Positions 56,201-60,739 of a stretch of DNA of 64,000 bases are shown here, piece after piece (within the stretch, counting starts at the first letter, position 1; each line of letters opens with the position of its first letter). The notes under the pieces were generated by a model. That model saw only the letters and a list, made by a program, of their open reading frames with translations. It did no database searches and was not told the DNA's origin. This DNA is from Microvelia longipes. Its lineage: Eukaryota; Arthropoda; Insecta; Hemiptera; Veliidae. The translations under genes and the position numbers were made by a program. The stretch spans positions 24,222,844 to 24,286,843 of the forward strand of contig JACMZG010001913.1 of the NCBI GenBank assembly GCA_018340805.1, given 5' to 3'.

Positions 56201-57642
56201 TATGCCACAGAGTTAATTCTTCAAATTTTAATATTTTGTTCATTAACCGGCAATAATGACAGCAAAAAGATCAAAAATTCATAAAACGTAAAGAAATGTG
56301 CAGATCGAAAATTTTAACACGCATGTAGTCATAAATAATGACTTACGATTAAAAATAGTTTAATTTTTAATAGTAAAAAATCGAGGATGAGGTAACTCGG
56401 AATTTTTCTCGCCACATTGGATTCGCTACGCTTATTCTCCCTAATTCGGACCCACTTCGCCAATATACCATTCGCCAAATTTATGCTGCGACACGTCTTC
56501 GTCCTCAAGTGTTAATTACTAGAATTTTATTCCCAGCGGTCATCCAGACAATGGCCTTCTGTCACTGAAAACCGTCGTTAGATCTTATCGTCTAGAAAAT
56601 CGTTTATAACTACGATGAGACACACATACGAAAACAACATGAAAACCTCTTGGGAGGTCTTAAAAACGCCTGAAACTGATAATTCAGGTGAGATTCCAGT
56701 TTCGGATTTTTATTGCGAACAGTAAGTTAAGCAACGAGGTCGAATTGACAGATGGGAATAAAAATAATATATTTCCTGTCTGAAGACAAGCGAAGCGAAT
56801 CGGAAATAGTAAAGATGATCGTAGCAAATCAGATTTGGTGAGAAAAAGTTCTTAGGTTCCCCATACACGATGTATTCTAATGTTAATTCAAAGCAAAGAA
56901 AGAAGTAAAATAGAATAAAAGCGAAAATTTTTAATACATGAATTTTTCAAATCGGTAAGAACAAGAATGAATGACCGAGCATAGAGTGTCCGTTCAATGC
57001 TTGAACATAAATAGAAAAATAGTCAATAAACTGTGAAAAAATCAAAAACCCTTAGATGAAACCTCTATTTTATTTTTAATTTTCAACATTTGAAGTCATT
57101 TTTCAACTTTTTAGACACAAAAACAGACGAGGGAATTAAAGAACGGTAAAAAAGCTTTAAGCGGTAAAAAAGTAGGGAACATTAAGAAAAAAATTTAAGA
57201 CTTGGACCAGAAAAGAAAGGAATATCAAAAATAAATTTCATTAAATATAATCACTTCATTAAATATAATTGTTCCAGCTTTTAAAAGTTTGTAGAATTAT
57301 AAATACCACTCAATTATTACAGATAACATTATTTAATGATCAAGACTTATTAGTTGATTAAAAATTTAAATGTGAATCTAGGTGCAAGTGGTTTAGGGTC
57401 AAGTTCGGCTGGATCATCAGGAGCAGGTACCAGCGGTGAAAAAGACGGTGCAGCTCTGAGCTCGTGGGCAAGATATCTTAAAAACAAGTATGGCGCACGG
57501 GGCAAAGAACCGGGTCAAGTCAGTGCTACTAATTCGAGAAGATTAAGCCTAGGTTTGCCACTAAGGCAGGATAGCGATCATGACGAGTCAAAAAACTCGC
57601 TAGGCTCCCCCACTTCACCCACACAACACCAACTTCATCAAG
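7888..57642 (+). CDS. tn: thin/abba (TRIM32-like E3 ubiquitin ligase), partial gene, exons 1-13
   Basis: Thirteen exons with GT-AG borders and matching phases join into one frame of about 1,022 codons. The protein has an N-terminal C3HC4 RING (residues 10-51), a B-box (97-124), a coiled coil (about 139-260) and then a long low-complexity linker rich in Ser, Arg, Pro and Glu. This order, and the sequence of the RING and B-box exons, match the insect thin/abba family, orthologous to vertebrate TRIM32. In Drosophila the protein sits at the Z-disc/costamere region and is needed for sarcomere and muscle integrity; NHL repeats bind partners and the RING supplies ubiquitin ligase activity. The NHL propeller is not in the window, so the gene is cut off at the 3' end. 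The start is the ATG one base after an acceptor. Confidence in the family is high; exon borders are by eye. Confidence 0.93.
8075..8560 (+). repeat. Dispersed repeat family A, partial copy in intron 1
   Basis: The copy begins tacggagtacctcggaact, continues with the cacattggattcgct segment, then acagacagacaactttgtg, the ggataattcaggtgg segment, and ends near ttaaatgagaaaaataaaa. These landmarks occur in the same order in the 12918 and 62050 copies. It is internally deleted compared with them. Confidence 0.65.
8778..9253. mobile_element. Non-autonomous DNA transposon with about 115-bp TIRs
   Basis: The left end agtccaagag... (8778 on) is matched in reverse complement by ...ctcttggact (to 9253). 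Similarity extends inward for about 115 bases through shared blocks such as aaaatataccttaa and tagtctg-ctatccag. Both ends are flanked by AAAT (8774-8777, 9254-9257), a possible 4-bp target-site duplication. No ORF is present. This is a 476-bp MITE-like element; its superfamily is not determined. Confidence 0.75.
10786..10919 (+). CDS. tn: tn coding exon 2: second half of RING finger
   Basis: The exon starts after ttttttag with Val-Lys-Cys-Pro-Glu-Cys, supplying the last RING ligands Cys48 and Cys51. A conserved segment containing IPYQGIQGYPTNVTLQRFLE follows; it links RING and B-box in this family. It enters in phase 0 and leaves in phase 2 (ACC AG|gtaaca), 134 bases. Confidence 0.92.
11331..11376. 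repeat. AAGT microsatellite
   Basis: Degenerate tandem copies of aagt/gtaa. Simple slippage sequence in intron 2. Confidence 0.7.
12918..13655 (+). repeat. Dispersed repeat family A, best-preserved copy
   Basis: In order: ggtacggagtacctcggaac, atcggattcgctacgctca, cactcatccaggcagtga-type segment, tagtgacgtcataaaaatat, tagcataaatacactg, acagacaaacaactttgtg, gataagccggtttcgga, caaacacaatacttcc, and a terminal aataagaaaaattaaaaa. About 740 bp and no coding capacity. A local inversion around 13431-13500 gives two perfect hairpins (see findings). Whether this is a long SINE, an LTR or a DNA element is not decided by the sequence. Confidence 0.75.
14054..14280. repeat. 57-59-bp tandem repeat, four copies
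   Basis: Copies start with gcgatg/gcgatt at 14054, 14112, 14171 and 14228. Each contains a gacgtcacactaatgcaa-like core and aacaggttttgacacg. The CRE-like gacgtcac core is repeated in most copies. Confidence 0.8.
14285..14915. repeat. GGCTC/GAGCC short-period array with an inverted junction
   Basis: The pentamer ggctc recurs roughly every 10-15 bases as ggctcatat, ggctccaaat and ggctctaaat. At about 14792-14812 the polarity flips through ggctctgcgatagcagagcc to GAGCC units. Open frames over it are repetitive Gly-Ser-Tyr peptides and not genes. Confidence 0.85.
15123..15267 (+). CDS. tn: tn coding exon 3: B-box zinc finger
   Basis: The exon follows tgttacag and restores the frame by completing a Ser codon. 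It encodes the B-box with Cys97, Cys100, Cys109, Cys112, Cys117, Cys120 and His124, then basic residues leading into the coiled coil. It ends in phase 0 at CACCAG|gtaaag. B-boxes of TRIM proteins help self-assembly and orient the coiled coil; that role is inferred from the family. Confidence 0.92.
15268..15752. other. Intron 3 of tn
   Basis: 485 bases, AT-rich, no feature recognised beyond the splice sites. Confidence 0.75.
15753..16402 (+). CDS. tn: tn coding exon 4: coiled coil and start of linker
   Basis: This is the largest exon (650 bases), entered in phase 0 after tttatcag. Residues 139-260 are a charged heptad-like segment typical of the TRIM coiled coil that dimerises antiparallel. 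The segment after it is a compact conserved stretch (FVMTHDPNQLVMHVATYG). From about residue 300 the chain becomes disordered, with a basic phosphosite-like motif MRSKSDHRL at 16281-16307. It ends in phase 2 at GAG AG|gtgagt. Confidence 0.93.
16403..18043. other. Intron 4 of tn
   Basis: Contains a tRNA-derived SINE on the minus strand (17000-17476). The stretch just left of it (about 16730-17000) is clearly GC-richer than its surroundings, with repeated ctag/agtt words and no coding frame. The remaining flanks are plain AT-rich sequence. Confidence 0.65.
17000..17476 (-). repeat. tRNA-derived SINE, minus strand
   Basis: On the minus strand the right end reads gcgagtctgattgctcagtg with a pol III A-box-like ttgctcagtgagaga. 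About 30 bases later comes a canonical B-box, ggttcaaatcc. The tRNA-like head (about 75 bases, cloverleaf degenerate) is followed by a body running left to about 17000. The body holds two adjacent perfect hairpins at 17171-17236. Open frames of 87 and 96 codons over it are the element's own sequence, not genes. The left border is approximate. Confidence 0.65.
18044..18402 (+). CDS. tn: tn coding exon 5: Arg/Asp-rich linker
   Basis: Acceptor atttcag and donor GCA G|gtaatt keep the tn frame through 359 bases (phase 2 in, phase 1 out). The segment starts with a Tyr/Arg/Asp-rich stretch. It then has a conserved-looking block with FSDPAPPQRD and SGITRLYDSPRVMKKLQ, and ends in a Pro/Lys-rich tail. 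No folded domain is recognised. The LYDSPRVMKKLQ block looks like a short binding motif or helix rather than random linker, but its partner is unknown. Confidence 0.88.
18685..18923 (+). CDS. tn: tn coding exon 6: disordered linker
   Basis: The exon starts after atcccag in phase 1 and ends in phase 0 at CCCAG|gtatat, 239 bases. It is rich in Glu, Arg and Ser, with VSEEDEIAKVKRQMKNAP near the start. No domain is seen. It lies only 282 bases after exon 5, by far the tightest exon spacing in the window. Confidence 0.85.
18924..19807. other. Intron 6 of tn
   Basis: 884 bases. A moderately GC segment at 19160-19450 has short inverted words but matches nothing I know. No exon-like frame in phase with exons 6 and 7. 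Confidence 0.6.
19808..19970 (+). CDS. tn: tn coding exon 7: Ser/Pro-rich linker
   Basis: Acceptor attcacag, donor ACT ACT G|gtaggt, 163 bases, phase 0 to 1. The segment is dominated by Ser, Pro and Thr with a run of five prolines (PPPPP), a possible SH3- or profilin-type ligand. A longer open frame over the same bases in another phase is a shadow. Confidence 0.86.
20887..21683. repeat. Left terminal inverted repeat of the Polinton-like element
   Basis: It matches 24359-25205 in reverse complement: ends, a C/T-rich stretch, three copies of taacagtaacattaaatatg, a caccttgacgtgg-type block, a T-rich stretch, and four imperfect copies of a module with ggtttacgggacgctatgcc (21410-21565). The inner limit is at about aaaataaatccc. 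Confidence 0.85.
21410..21565 (+). repeat. Tandem ggtttacgggacgctatgcc modules in the left TIR
   Basis: Four to five units of 40-60 bases, each with ggtttacggg, acgctatgcc and acgccagggacc. The mirror copy is at 24479-24645 in the right TIR. Confidence 0.8.
21760..22245. repeat. GAGCC short-period array in the Polinton-like element
   Basis: Dozens of GAGCC words at spacings of about 10-16 bases, in units such as gagccatttagagccg and gtgtggagcc. It ends near ctatcgcagagcc, which mirrors the junction word in the 14285-14915 array. The spacing keeps an open frame (22017-22208) that is not a gene. Confidence 0.85.
22366..22730 (+). pseudogene. C2H2 zinc-finger and acidic protein ORF of the element, one frameshift
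   Basis: The ATG at 22366 opens an 85-codon frame with a single C2H2 finger (C-x2-C-x12-H-x4-H within CPDCCKKFVHKKNLLRHQRD). Near 22600-22625 the frame is lost by a small shift. The next frame then encodes a strongly acidic run of Asp/Glu followed by EPIDDVVSNKDTEEPK and a stop near 22730. Zinc finger followed by acidic tail suggests one original DNA-binding or regulatory protein. Placement just before the capsid-like gene and inside the TIRs makes it element-encoded rather than host. Function not known. Confidence 0.65.
22917..23960 (+). pseudogene. Double-jelly-roll capsid-like protein, broken into several frames
   Basis: Open pieces in changing frames match the insect double-jelly-roll-like family (capsid-type proteins of Polinton-like and adintovirus-like elements). 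The first piece (about 22920-23110) contains NAFPFLFDEIRYEICGVEID. A second near 23160-23235 has SLLGFAEDCRKVLINVKQEA. A short piece at 23345-23388 ends at an in-frame TAA (23388-23390). The last and longest runs from 23391 to the stop at 23960 and contains TQLEKPRFLILAFQKG and LNSRVFPYDDLN. At least three frame breaks mean no intact capsid protein can be made. The C-terminal third is uninterrupted and least decayed. I recognise the family by pattern; a profile search would be decisive. Confidence 0.75.
24221..24478 (+). CDS. Small ORF of the element, possible PC4-like single-strand DNA-binding pattern, running into the right TIR
   Basis: The frame is open from about 24221 to 24478 but lacks a good ATG (TTG at 24257). 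It reads VRLVNPKFHGRQVIIRPI, then an acidic turn, then VGVVLKKPEWDLFSSLF. The order arginine-bearing strand, acidic linker, KK, then Glu-Trp helix resembles the PC4/p15 C-terminal domain, which binds single-stranded DNA, but the usual Gly-Lys-Lys-Gly-Ile core is not exact. From 24359 on, the coding sequence lies inside the TIR, so the left TIR holds a mirrored copy of its 3' half. It may equally be a chance frame. Confidence 0.35.
   Translation, partial: QLDQKFGLIKVRLVNPKFHGRQVIIRPICSYEEDKIFVGVVLKKPEWDLFSSLFLEFNHMLNSLTLMSQQLPQIRDGTLVWRSVP
24359..25205. repeat. Right terminal inverted repeat of the Polinton-like element
   Basis: Reverse complement of 20887-21683 with scattered substitutions. 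It is about 50 bases longer, because of A/T-run differences (24690-24780) and an extended G/A-rich stretch near 25125-25175. Confidence 0.85.
25730..27425. repeat. About 75-bp minisatellite array with higher-order structure
   Basis: Units carry tactttaatgtaccttatac, then taataagataatccctcata, then gtaccgcataagttccaag. About 20 copies, some truncated to half units. Two long blocks containing variant units and a unique aaaaaggtcgtatttactgg segment are repeated at an offset of 509 bases (gacaaaagcgc at 26174 and 26683; aaaaaggtcg at 26302 and 26811). Starts about 525 bases to the right of the Polinton-like element. Confidence 0.92.
30541..30690. repeat. Short direct duplication with a central palindrome
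   Basis: caagtcttaaagacacgtaa followed by ttgaagactaa occurs at about 30541 and again about 87 bases later. Between them lies gataatagcgctactattatc, an imperfect palindrome around agcgct. Confidence 0.75.
31073..31270 (+). CDS. tn: tn coding exon 8: linker cassette with SRFLKK motif
   Basis: The acceptor cacacacag ends at 31072, more than 11 kb after exon 7. The exon is 198 bases, divisible by three, and phase 1 on both sides, so it could be skipped without breaking the frame. It encodes polar linker, then a predicted helix (EELKLKLLERRLG) and SRFLKK at the donor. The SRFL motif recurs in exon 11. Confidence 0.84.
33311..33373. repeat. (AT)n microsatellite
   Basis: Nearly pure AT dinucleotide, with one aat interruption and one tta interruption. 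Confidence 0.95.
33745..33950 (+). repeat. 3' part of repeat family A
   Basis: Matches the family A tail: cacaactttgtaaa, aggccttaaaaaacg, aaatcccggtttcggatt, caatacttttcctataca, tataaatgaggaaaa. It directly abuts the GC-richer block that follows. Confidence 0.65.
33950..34300 (-). promoter_or_regulatory. Possible promoter and 5'UTR exon on the minus strand
   Basis: In AT-rich surroundings this stretch has a CpG-rich core (cccgcgccgcgccgcgtc, repeated cgcactcgcg at 34240-34310). Read on the minus strand, the downstream part contains gtgcgcgagtcgtgagtgtc and ends at a good donor, cagcgtt|gtaagt, near 33953. This composition and donor resemble an insect 5' non-coding exon. No coding frame is visible. 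It could be an antisense or nested transcript's start; RNA evidence would be needed. Confidence 0.3.
34479..34860. repeat. Cluster of gttcacacg and ggggttgaacccc words
   Basis: gttcacacg occurs at 34479, 34518, 34707 and 34781, each near a G-run/C-run word such as ggggttgaaccc (partly self-complementary). It may be a degraded inverted-repeat element. No ORF of interest. Confidence 0.5.
35270..35345. repeat. 25-bp tandem repeat, three copies
   Basis: Units of the form ccattaaaaagttctttaac with aca/ata spacers, slightly diverged. Confidence 0.85.
35395..35760 (+). repeat. Repeat family A, partial copy
   Basis: Contains ttggatagcacaactagacc, tagtttaaattctcgagcat, acacacacatggagacagac, ggtgaaatctcggtttcg and the aaataaggaaaaataaaaat tail. 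Confidence 0.65.
38491..38604. repeat. (AT)n microsatellite
   Basis: About 110 bases of AT dinucleotide with a few phase breaks. Produces Tyr-Ile open frames that are not genes. Confidence 0.95.
40042..40267 (+). CDS. tn: tn coding exon 9: acidic and polyproline linker
   Basis: Acceptor tttctag, donor CCA AG|gtgagt, 226 bases, phase 1 to 2. It encodes a strongly acidic Glu/Ser tract followed directly by five prolines and a Pro/Glu-rich segment. Acidic Ser/Glu tracts of this kind are typical casein-kinase-2 targets; that is inference. Its composition differs sharply from the basic linkers encoded by neighbouring exons. Confidence 0.87.
41280..41830. repeat. 109-bp minisatellite, about three copies plus diverged edges
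   Basis: catggaatta begins copies at 41412, 41521 and 41630, exactly 109 bases apart. Each copy includes gacgaatattcatgatttat, ggaacagtagtcatggga and a gtagtggacg segment. G-rich on the plus strand. Flanks contain more degenerate gtagtgg/gggagtag words. Confidence 0.9.
42960..43150. repeat. Short tandem around gatgcaccaac/atttaatcctcaaaaata
   Basis: Three to four imperfect units of about 50-60 bases with cagatgcaccaacatttaat, ctcaaaaatagatatgaaat and gtaaacatt. Confidence 0.75.
44470..44770. repeat. Degenerate repeat with tccgattttcagt and small palindromes
   Basis: The word tccgattttcagt(a) recurs at about 44470 and 44568, and as tccgatttttagtcc near 44758. A palindrome aggtcatttaaatgaatgacct lies at 44493-44514 and several catcagg words follow. 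The element type is not recognised. Confidence 0.5.
46380..49790 (-). mobile_element. Degenerate Penelope-like retroelement
   Basis: On the minus strand from 49790 leftwards, fragments in several frames follow the order of Penelope-like proteins. There is an ADKG-like motif (IVIV...KGKQNRVAMKR near 49230-49270), then a VPKIYR block with MRPIV (48940-49030), GLQMGSPLAPALA (48541-48600), DIPFLDT (48317-48340) and YHPSPESK (48193-48220). A weak GIY-YIG-like segment (SNFIYRVNC near 47790-47815) follows. A hammerhead ribozyme core sits downstream at 46400-46443, where Penelope-like elements carry one in their terminal repeats. Stops and frameshifts show it is inactive. A-rich sequence and a poly(A) run (47087-47118) lie in its non-coding part. 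Confidence 0.75.
46400..46443 (-). ncRNA. Hammerhead ribozyme core of the Penelope-like element
   Basis: On the minus strand, CTGATGA (46439-46433) is followed by one A. Then comes a perfect 6-bp stem II (GAATTT 46431-46426, AAATTC 46418-46413) with a 7-base loop, then GAAA (46412-46409) and CGTTGG. CUGAUGA-stem II-GAAA is the conserved hammerhead core, and hammerheads are established parts of Penelope-like elements. The single unpaired A before stem II and the undefined stems I/III make activity uncertain. Confidence 0.65.
49786..49965. repeat. (AT)n microsatellite at the 5' edge of the Penelope-like remnant
   Basis: About 180 bases of TA dinucleotide with interruptions, followed by a short (CA)n-like run (49985-50025). 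Confidence 0.95.
50185..50282. repeat. (AT)n microsatellite
   Basis: TA dinucleotide array with tta breaks. Confidence 0.95.
50890..50965 (+). repeat. Tail fragment of repeat family A
   Basis: atttttagtgcaaacatagt, acttttcctatacgcctacg and the aaagaaaaaat tail only. Confidence 0.55.
51588..51761 (+). CDS. tn: tn coding exon 10: Ser/Arg/Tyr-rich linker cassette
   Basis: Acceptor aactatag, donor CAT AG|gtaagt, 174 bases, phase 2 on both sides, so it is a skippable cassette. The residues are Ser/Thr/Arg-rich with SSYRPLYGRERPQPQREE. Two other frames over this exon are also open, but only this one joins exons 9 and 11. Confidence 0.84.
51762..54626. other. Intron 10 of tn
   Basis: AT-rich. Contains a dispersed-repeat fragment (52100-52180, inverted relative of 46266-46320) and a CA-rich low-complexity block (53826-54115). 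Nothing else recognised. Confidence 0.6.
53826..54115. repeat. CA-rich low-complexity sequence
   Basis: Degenerate cacata/cacaca words over about 290 bases. Open frames of Thr/His/Ile type across it are composition artefacts. Confidence 0.85.
54627..54819 (+). CDS. tn: tn coding exon 11: linker with SRFLNK motif
   Basis: Acceptor tgtagcag completes an Arg codon from exon 10. The donor is AAA|gttagt (GTTAGT is weaker than the other donors here), 193 bases, phase 2 to 0. It encodes GGFTSRFLNKSKSSAA, then an acidic patch, then Ser/Ala-rich sequence. The phase matches exon 12 exactly, which supports this donor. Confidence 0.84.
54820..55653. other. Intron 11 of tn
   Basis: Contains a hairpin at 55208-55253 (tgcttgaca / tgtcaagca with inner tcaaa / tttga) next to gacgagcggtgctc. 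No coding sequence. Confidence 0.65.
55654..55843 (+). CDS. tn: tn coding exon 12: linker with duplicated basic Ser motif
   Basis: Acceptor gttcacag, donor TCT A|gtgagt, 190 bases, phase 0 to 1. It encodes two near-identical basic motifs, LARSKSSHTL and LARSRSSHQV, separated by an acidic segment and LSPSAYLASRYD. The same motif occurs once in exon 4, so repeated phosphorylation or docking sites are plausible. Confidence 0.87.
56005..56225 (-). repeat. Repeat family A 3' part, minus strand
   Basis: Reverse complement of the family A tail: ccctcatttatactgtaggc, gtttgcactagaaatccgaa, aagttgtctg, agctcccagtgtatttatgc. Confidence 0.7.
56380..56870 (+). repeat. Repeat family A copy with the head sequence inverted at its right end
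   Basis: It starts with the family A head (ggaatttttctcgccacatt, ggattcgctacgct) and passes through acgatgagacacaca and ggtgagattccagtttcgga. It ends at 56770-56870 with the head again in reverse complement (gcgaagcgaatcgg, agcaaatcagatttggtgag, aaaaagttcttaggt). Confidence 0.7.
57382..57642 (+). CDS. tn: tn coding exon 13: last exon in the window, leading to the NHL domain
   Basis: The acceptor gaatctag has a poor pyrimidine tract, but the frame and composition fit. The donor is CAA G|gtactg, 261 bases, phase 1 on both sides. A Gly/Ser-rich stretch is followed by ALSSWARYLKNKYGARGKE, which looks helical and structured, then Ser/His/Gln-rich linker. The NHL repeats expected next are absent from the remaining 6.3 kb, so the next exon is outside the window. 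Confidence 0.84.
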
Positions 57643-59905
57643 GTACTGTTTATTTTATGTTAGGTCAATAGTAACTGGAGTAGGATAAAGTCAAAGAGAA
57701 AACAAAATAATATTAATTCATCCTGTTACTCTCAGAAAAATCGTCGTATCTTATTTCAGTATTCGTCGTATATGTATTCGTAATCTTACTTCAGTAAGAT
57801 TTCAGATACGCCAGAATAGCTCCTTTCCCATATGACCCAAGATTAATGAACATGGGAACTCTTTAGTTTTGCCAGTATTATACATTTACTTAATTATTAC
57901 CTTTTTTTAAAAAATATAAATTATTTAAACTATAAGTAATAGGTACACAAAATAATTATAAAGAAACAAAAAAAGTTGGCAGAGCATGTTTTCTTATAAG
58001 AAATATGCTTTTTACGTCACATATTGAAGACATATTTTAAGGCAATTGATCAACTTAAAAGGTTCCATTATAAAACTAATAATAACTTGATAAATCAAAA
58101 TCTAATTGTTAACACTATACTAAAAAAATAAGATGGCAACCAAGGCACTTAGACCTTTGATGTGGGTCCATTGTGCCGTTCTTGAGAGGTTAATATATAG
58201 GATAAGATATATAATACATAAATACATGAAATGAATAAAAAAAGATAGATGTCAAAGTCAAAATCTAATTGTTAATGCGTGTAACACTATAAAAAAATTA
58301 AGATGGCATCCAAGAAATTTTTTGGAACAAGAATCATGTATTTATTCTTGTTTTGTTCTTAATAATTGTTATTATTAAGAAATAATAAAATTTCTTAGGA
58401 AAATTAAAATTTCCTACACTTTTATTACATTCAAAGGGATTTTCAAAAGTTTCATTCCTGTGATATAATTATACCTACAAGTTAAAATCCCCTCATTATT
58501 ATCTATGTCTAGTACAGTTCACAAGCAATTGTAGGTTTATGGATAAATTTTAAAGCTAAAATCTATTAAATGTTTTAATGGTGTTGTAGTATAAGAAAGA
58601 GAATCTTAGCTTAATATCAGGCAGCATGATTTTATTTGTATCAAGACAGGTTTTCTCACCAGTTTTAAATAAATAATGTTGTTTATCTTCCCCGTGACAC
58701 CCTTAGCGAGTGAAAAACATGGTCTAAACACATTTAAAGCAACTAAAGCTAACATAATTTTCCAATCGCAATTTATAGACATGTAAAACCCCAACAGTCC
58801 CATTATATAAATAAATAACACAATAAATTAGATTTCAAACCAATTGTTAAGTAATGTGACTTTTAAACCAGCAATAAATTGTTTCCAAAACGCCTGGAAT
58901 TTATAGTTACACACTAAACTCTCAATACACGTGTGCTTTGCGTATTTAGTAGTATCATCTCTATGTCATTATAAGATAAATCAATAATAATTGTTTCTTT
59001 ATTTTATTTTTATTTATACTAAAGTGGAATAGAATTAACAAGTGACTTCACAGAGCATTTCAGGTTTACATGGACATTTCAAAAGATGAAACTTTTGGCA
59101 GCTAGGGCTACTTTTAACAATATTGTTATCGTAGAGGAGGTTGTGCTAATGTCATAAAGCCTGTCATTGATTAAAGTTACTTTGCGTGACAGAAATAAAA
59201 AAAATAATAATAAATAATCAAATTTGTATTTTCAGGCTTAAACAAAACAACACAGAGGGTTTCTTTACAAAATATTGTCACATTTAAATTTTTCTGTCAA
59301 TTACAGAGTCGCAGCCATTTTTAAAATATAGACTTTTTAAAAAATTGATTTTTTGAAACTTGCACTAGTTTTTTAGGGGATTTGGTTCACTTGTTATTCT
59401 ATTCCACTATAGTTTTTATACAATTTATACAAGTCTATTTGGAAATAAAAATATAAAAAAATTAAATTTTAGTAAAAAGATAAATATCTATTTCAAAAGA
59501 ATTATGGTGAAATATTATTTTTCCTACATACCAGTGGTATAAATGAGGAAAATTAAAAATGGCAGCTTTGTATGTAAATTATTAGCTACAATTTTTTTTA
59601 ATGTTAAGGTTACATTAGGAGCATTTAGAATGTGCAAACACTGAATCCTAAAAATTAGTTAGAAACTAATTTAAACTAAACTAATAAAAATGGTTCTGGA
59701 CTTTTGTTAATTTGATTTCATATCCTAATACCAACGAATAAACCAATCCTGGAGAGAGACAATTTAACACTATTTTACAGGTAACTATTACCCATGTATA
59801 GTAACTGTGTTACCTTATAGTTAAATTAGAACATGCCATAAAATATACAGTTTTAAATGTAACAATAAATCCTAAGAACTTTTAGGCTTTACACAAATAG
59901 TACTA

Positions 59906-60739
59906 CAGTCAGACCTCCATATAACGAACTTCTATACAACGAAAGTCTCTATGTAACAAATTTTTTTTACGTTCCCTTGAATTTTGTGTTTAAAAGTGTT
60001 TCTATTTAACGAAAAAAATTTCCAGAAATAAAGATAAAGACAAGACCTGCACACTTTCAAGGAATTGACCAAAACGGCACTTCTGTTTTTCTGTAATTTC
60101 CCAGAACAATTATTTATTGATTCTCGCCCTGCCTTATTCAATTTTGCGAAAATTTACAATTTTCTATGAAATTAGGATTAACACAGCATAGAACTAAAAA
60201 TCTTTCAGTTTTAATATGGTATTCGGTCAGGCCAGTTCGTTTGTGAAACTTTTTATTTGTTTGTAAATCAAGTTAATTAAAATGTCAAAATGGAAATCGC
60301 TGTCCCTTTCTAAAAAAAATCAATTTATTAAAAGATTCTGACGATGGAGTCAAAAACTAAGACTTGTCTCTGAAGTATAAAATCGCTCCTAGTTCTATAT
60401 CAACAATTTTAAAAAAATCGGGAATCTATAATTAGGTTATACGAAACGAGTGGCGATTTAAAAAAAGTTCTGGAGTATGCAAGTATGAAGACATTGATAT
60501 CGCAATTTTACAGTGGGGTGACAATGTTAAGGGACAAAAATATGCCTGTGACAGGACCGCTAATAAAAGAAAGAGCTGCTGAATATGCAACTGCAAGGTT
60601 ATTATTCATCCTATATATCCATTAAAATATCATAAAATAGTACAGAGTTATTTATTTTTTCAATTTCTATACAACAAAATTTCGATACAACAAATTTTTT
60701 CATTTGAACCTTTAAGTTCGTTATATAGAGGTCCGACTG
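59906..60739 (+). mobile_element. Internally deleted pogo/Tigger-like DNA transposon (834 bp)
   Basis: Ends cagtcagacctccatataac and the complement of gttatatagaggtccgactg form about 25-bp TIRs flanked by TA (59904-59905, 60740-60741), the pogo/Tc1-mariner target site. From 60282 the plus strand carries a decayed CENP-B/pogo-type helix-turn-helix start (SKWKSLSLSKKNQFIKRF), then pieces resembling the second DNA-binding domain ending in NMPVTGPLIKERAAEYAT near 60535-60595. Stops and frameshifts interrupt it, and the DDE catalytic region is missing. Confidence 0.85.

Larger units (their letters stand above)
55844..57381. other. Intron 12 of tn
   Basis: Contains two family A copies in opposite orientation (56005-56225 minus; 56380-56870 plus, with an inverted end). 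The rest is AT-rich. Confidence 0.65.
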
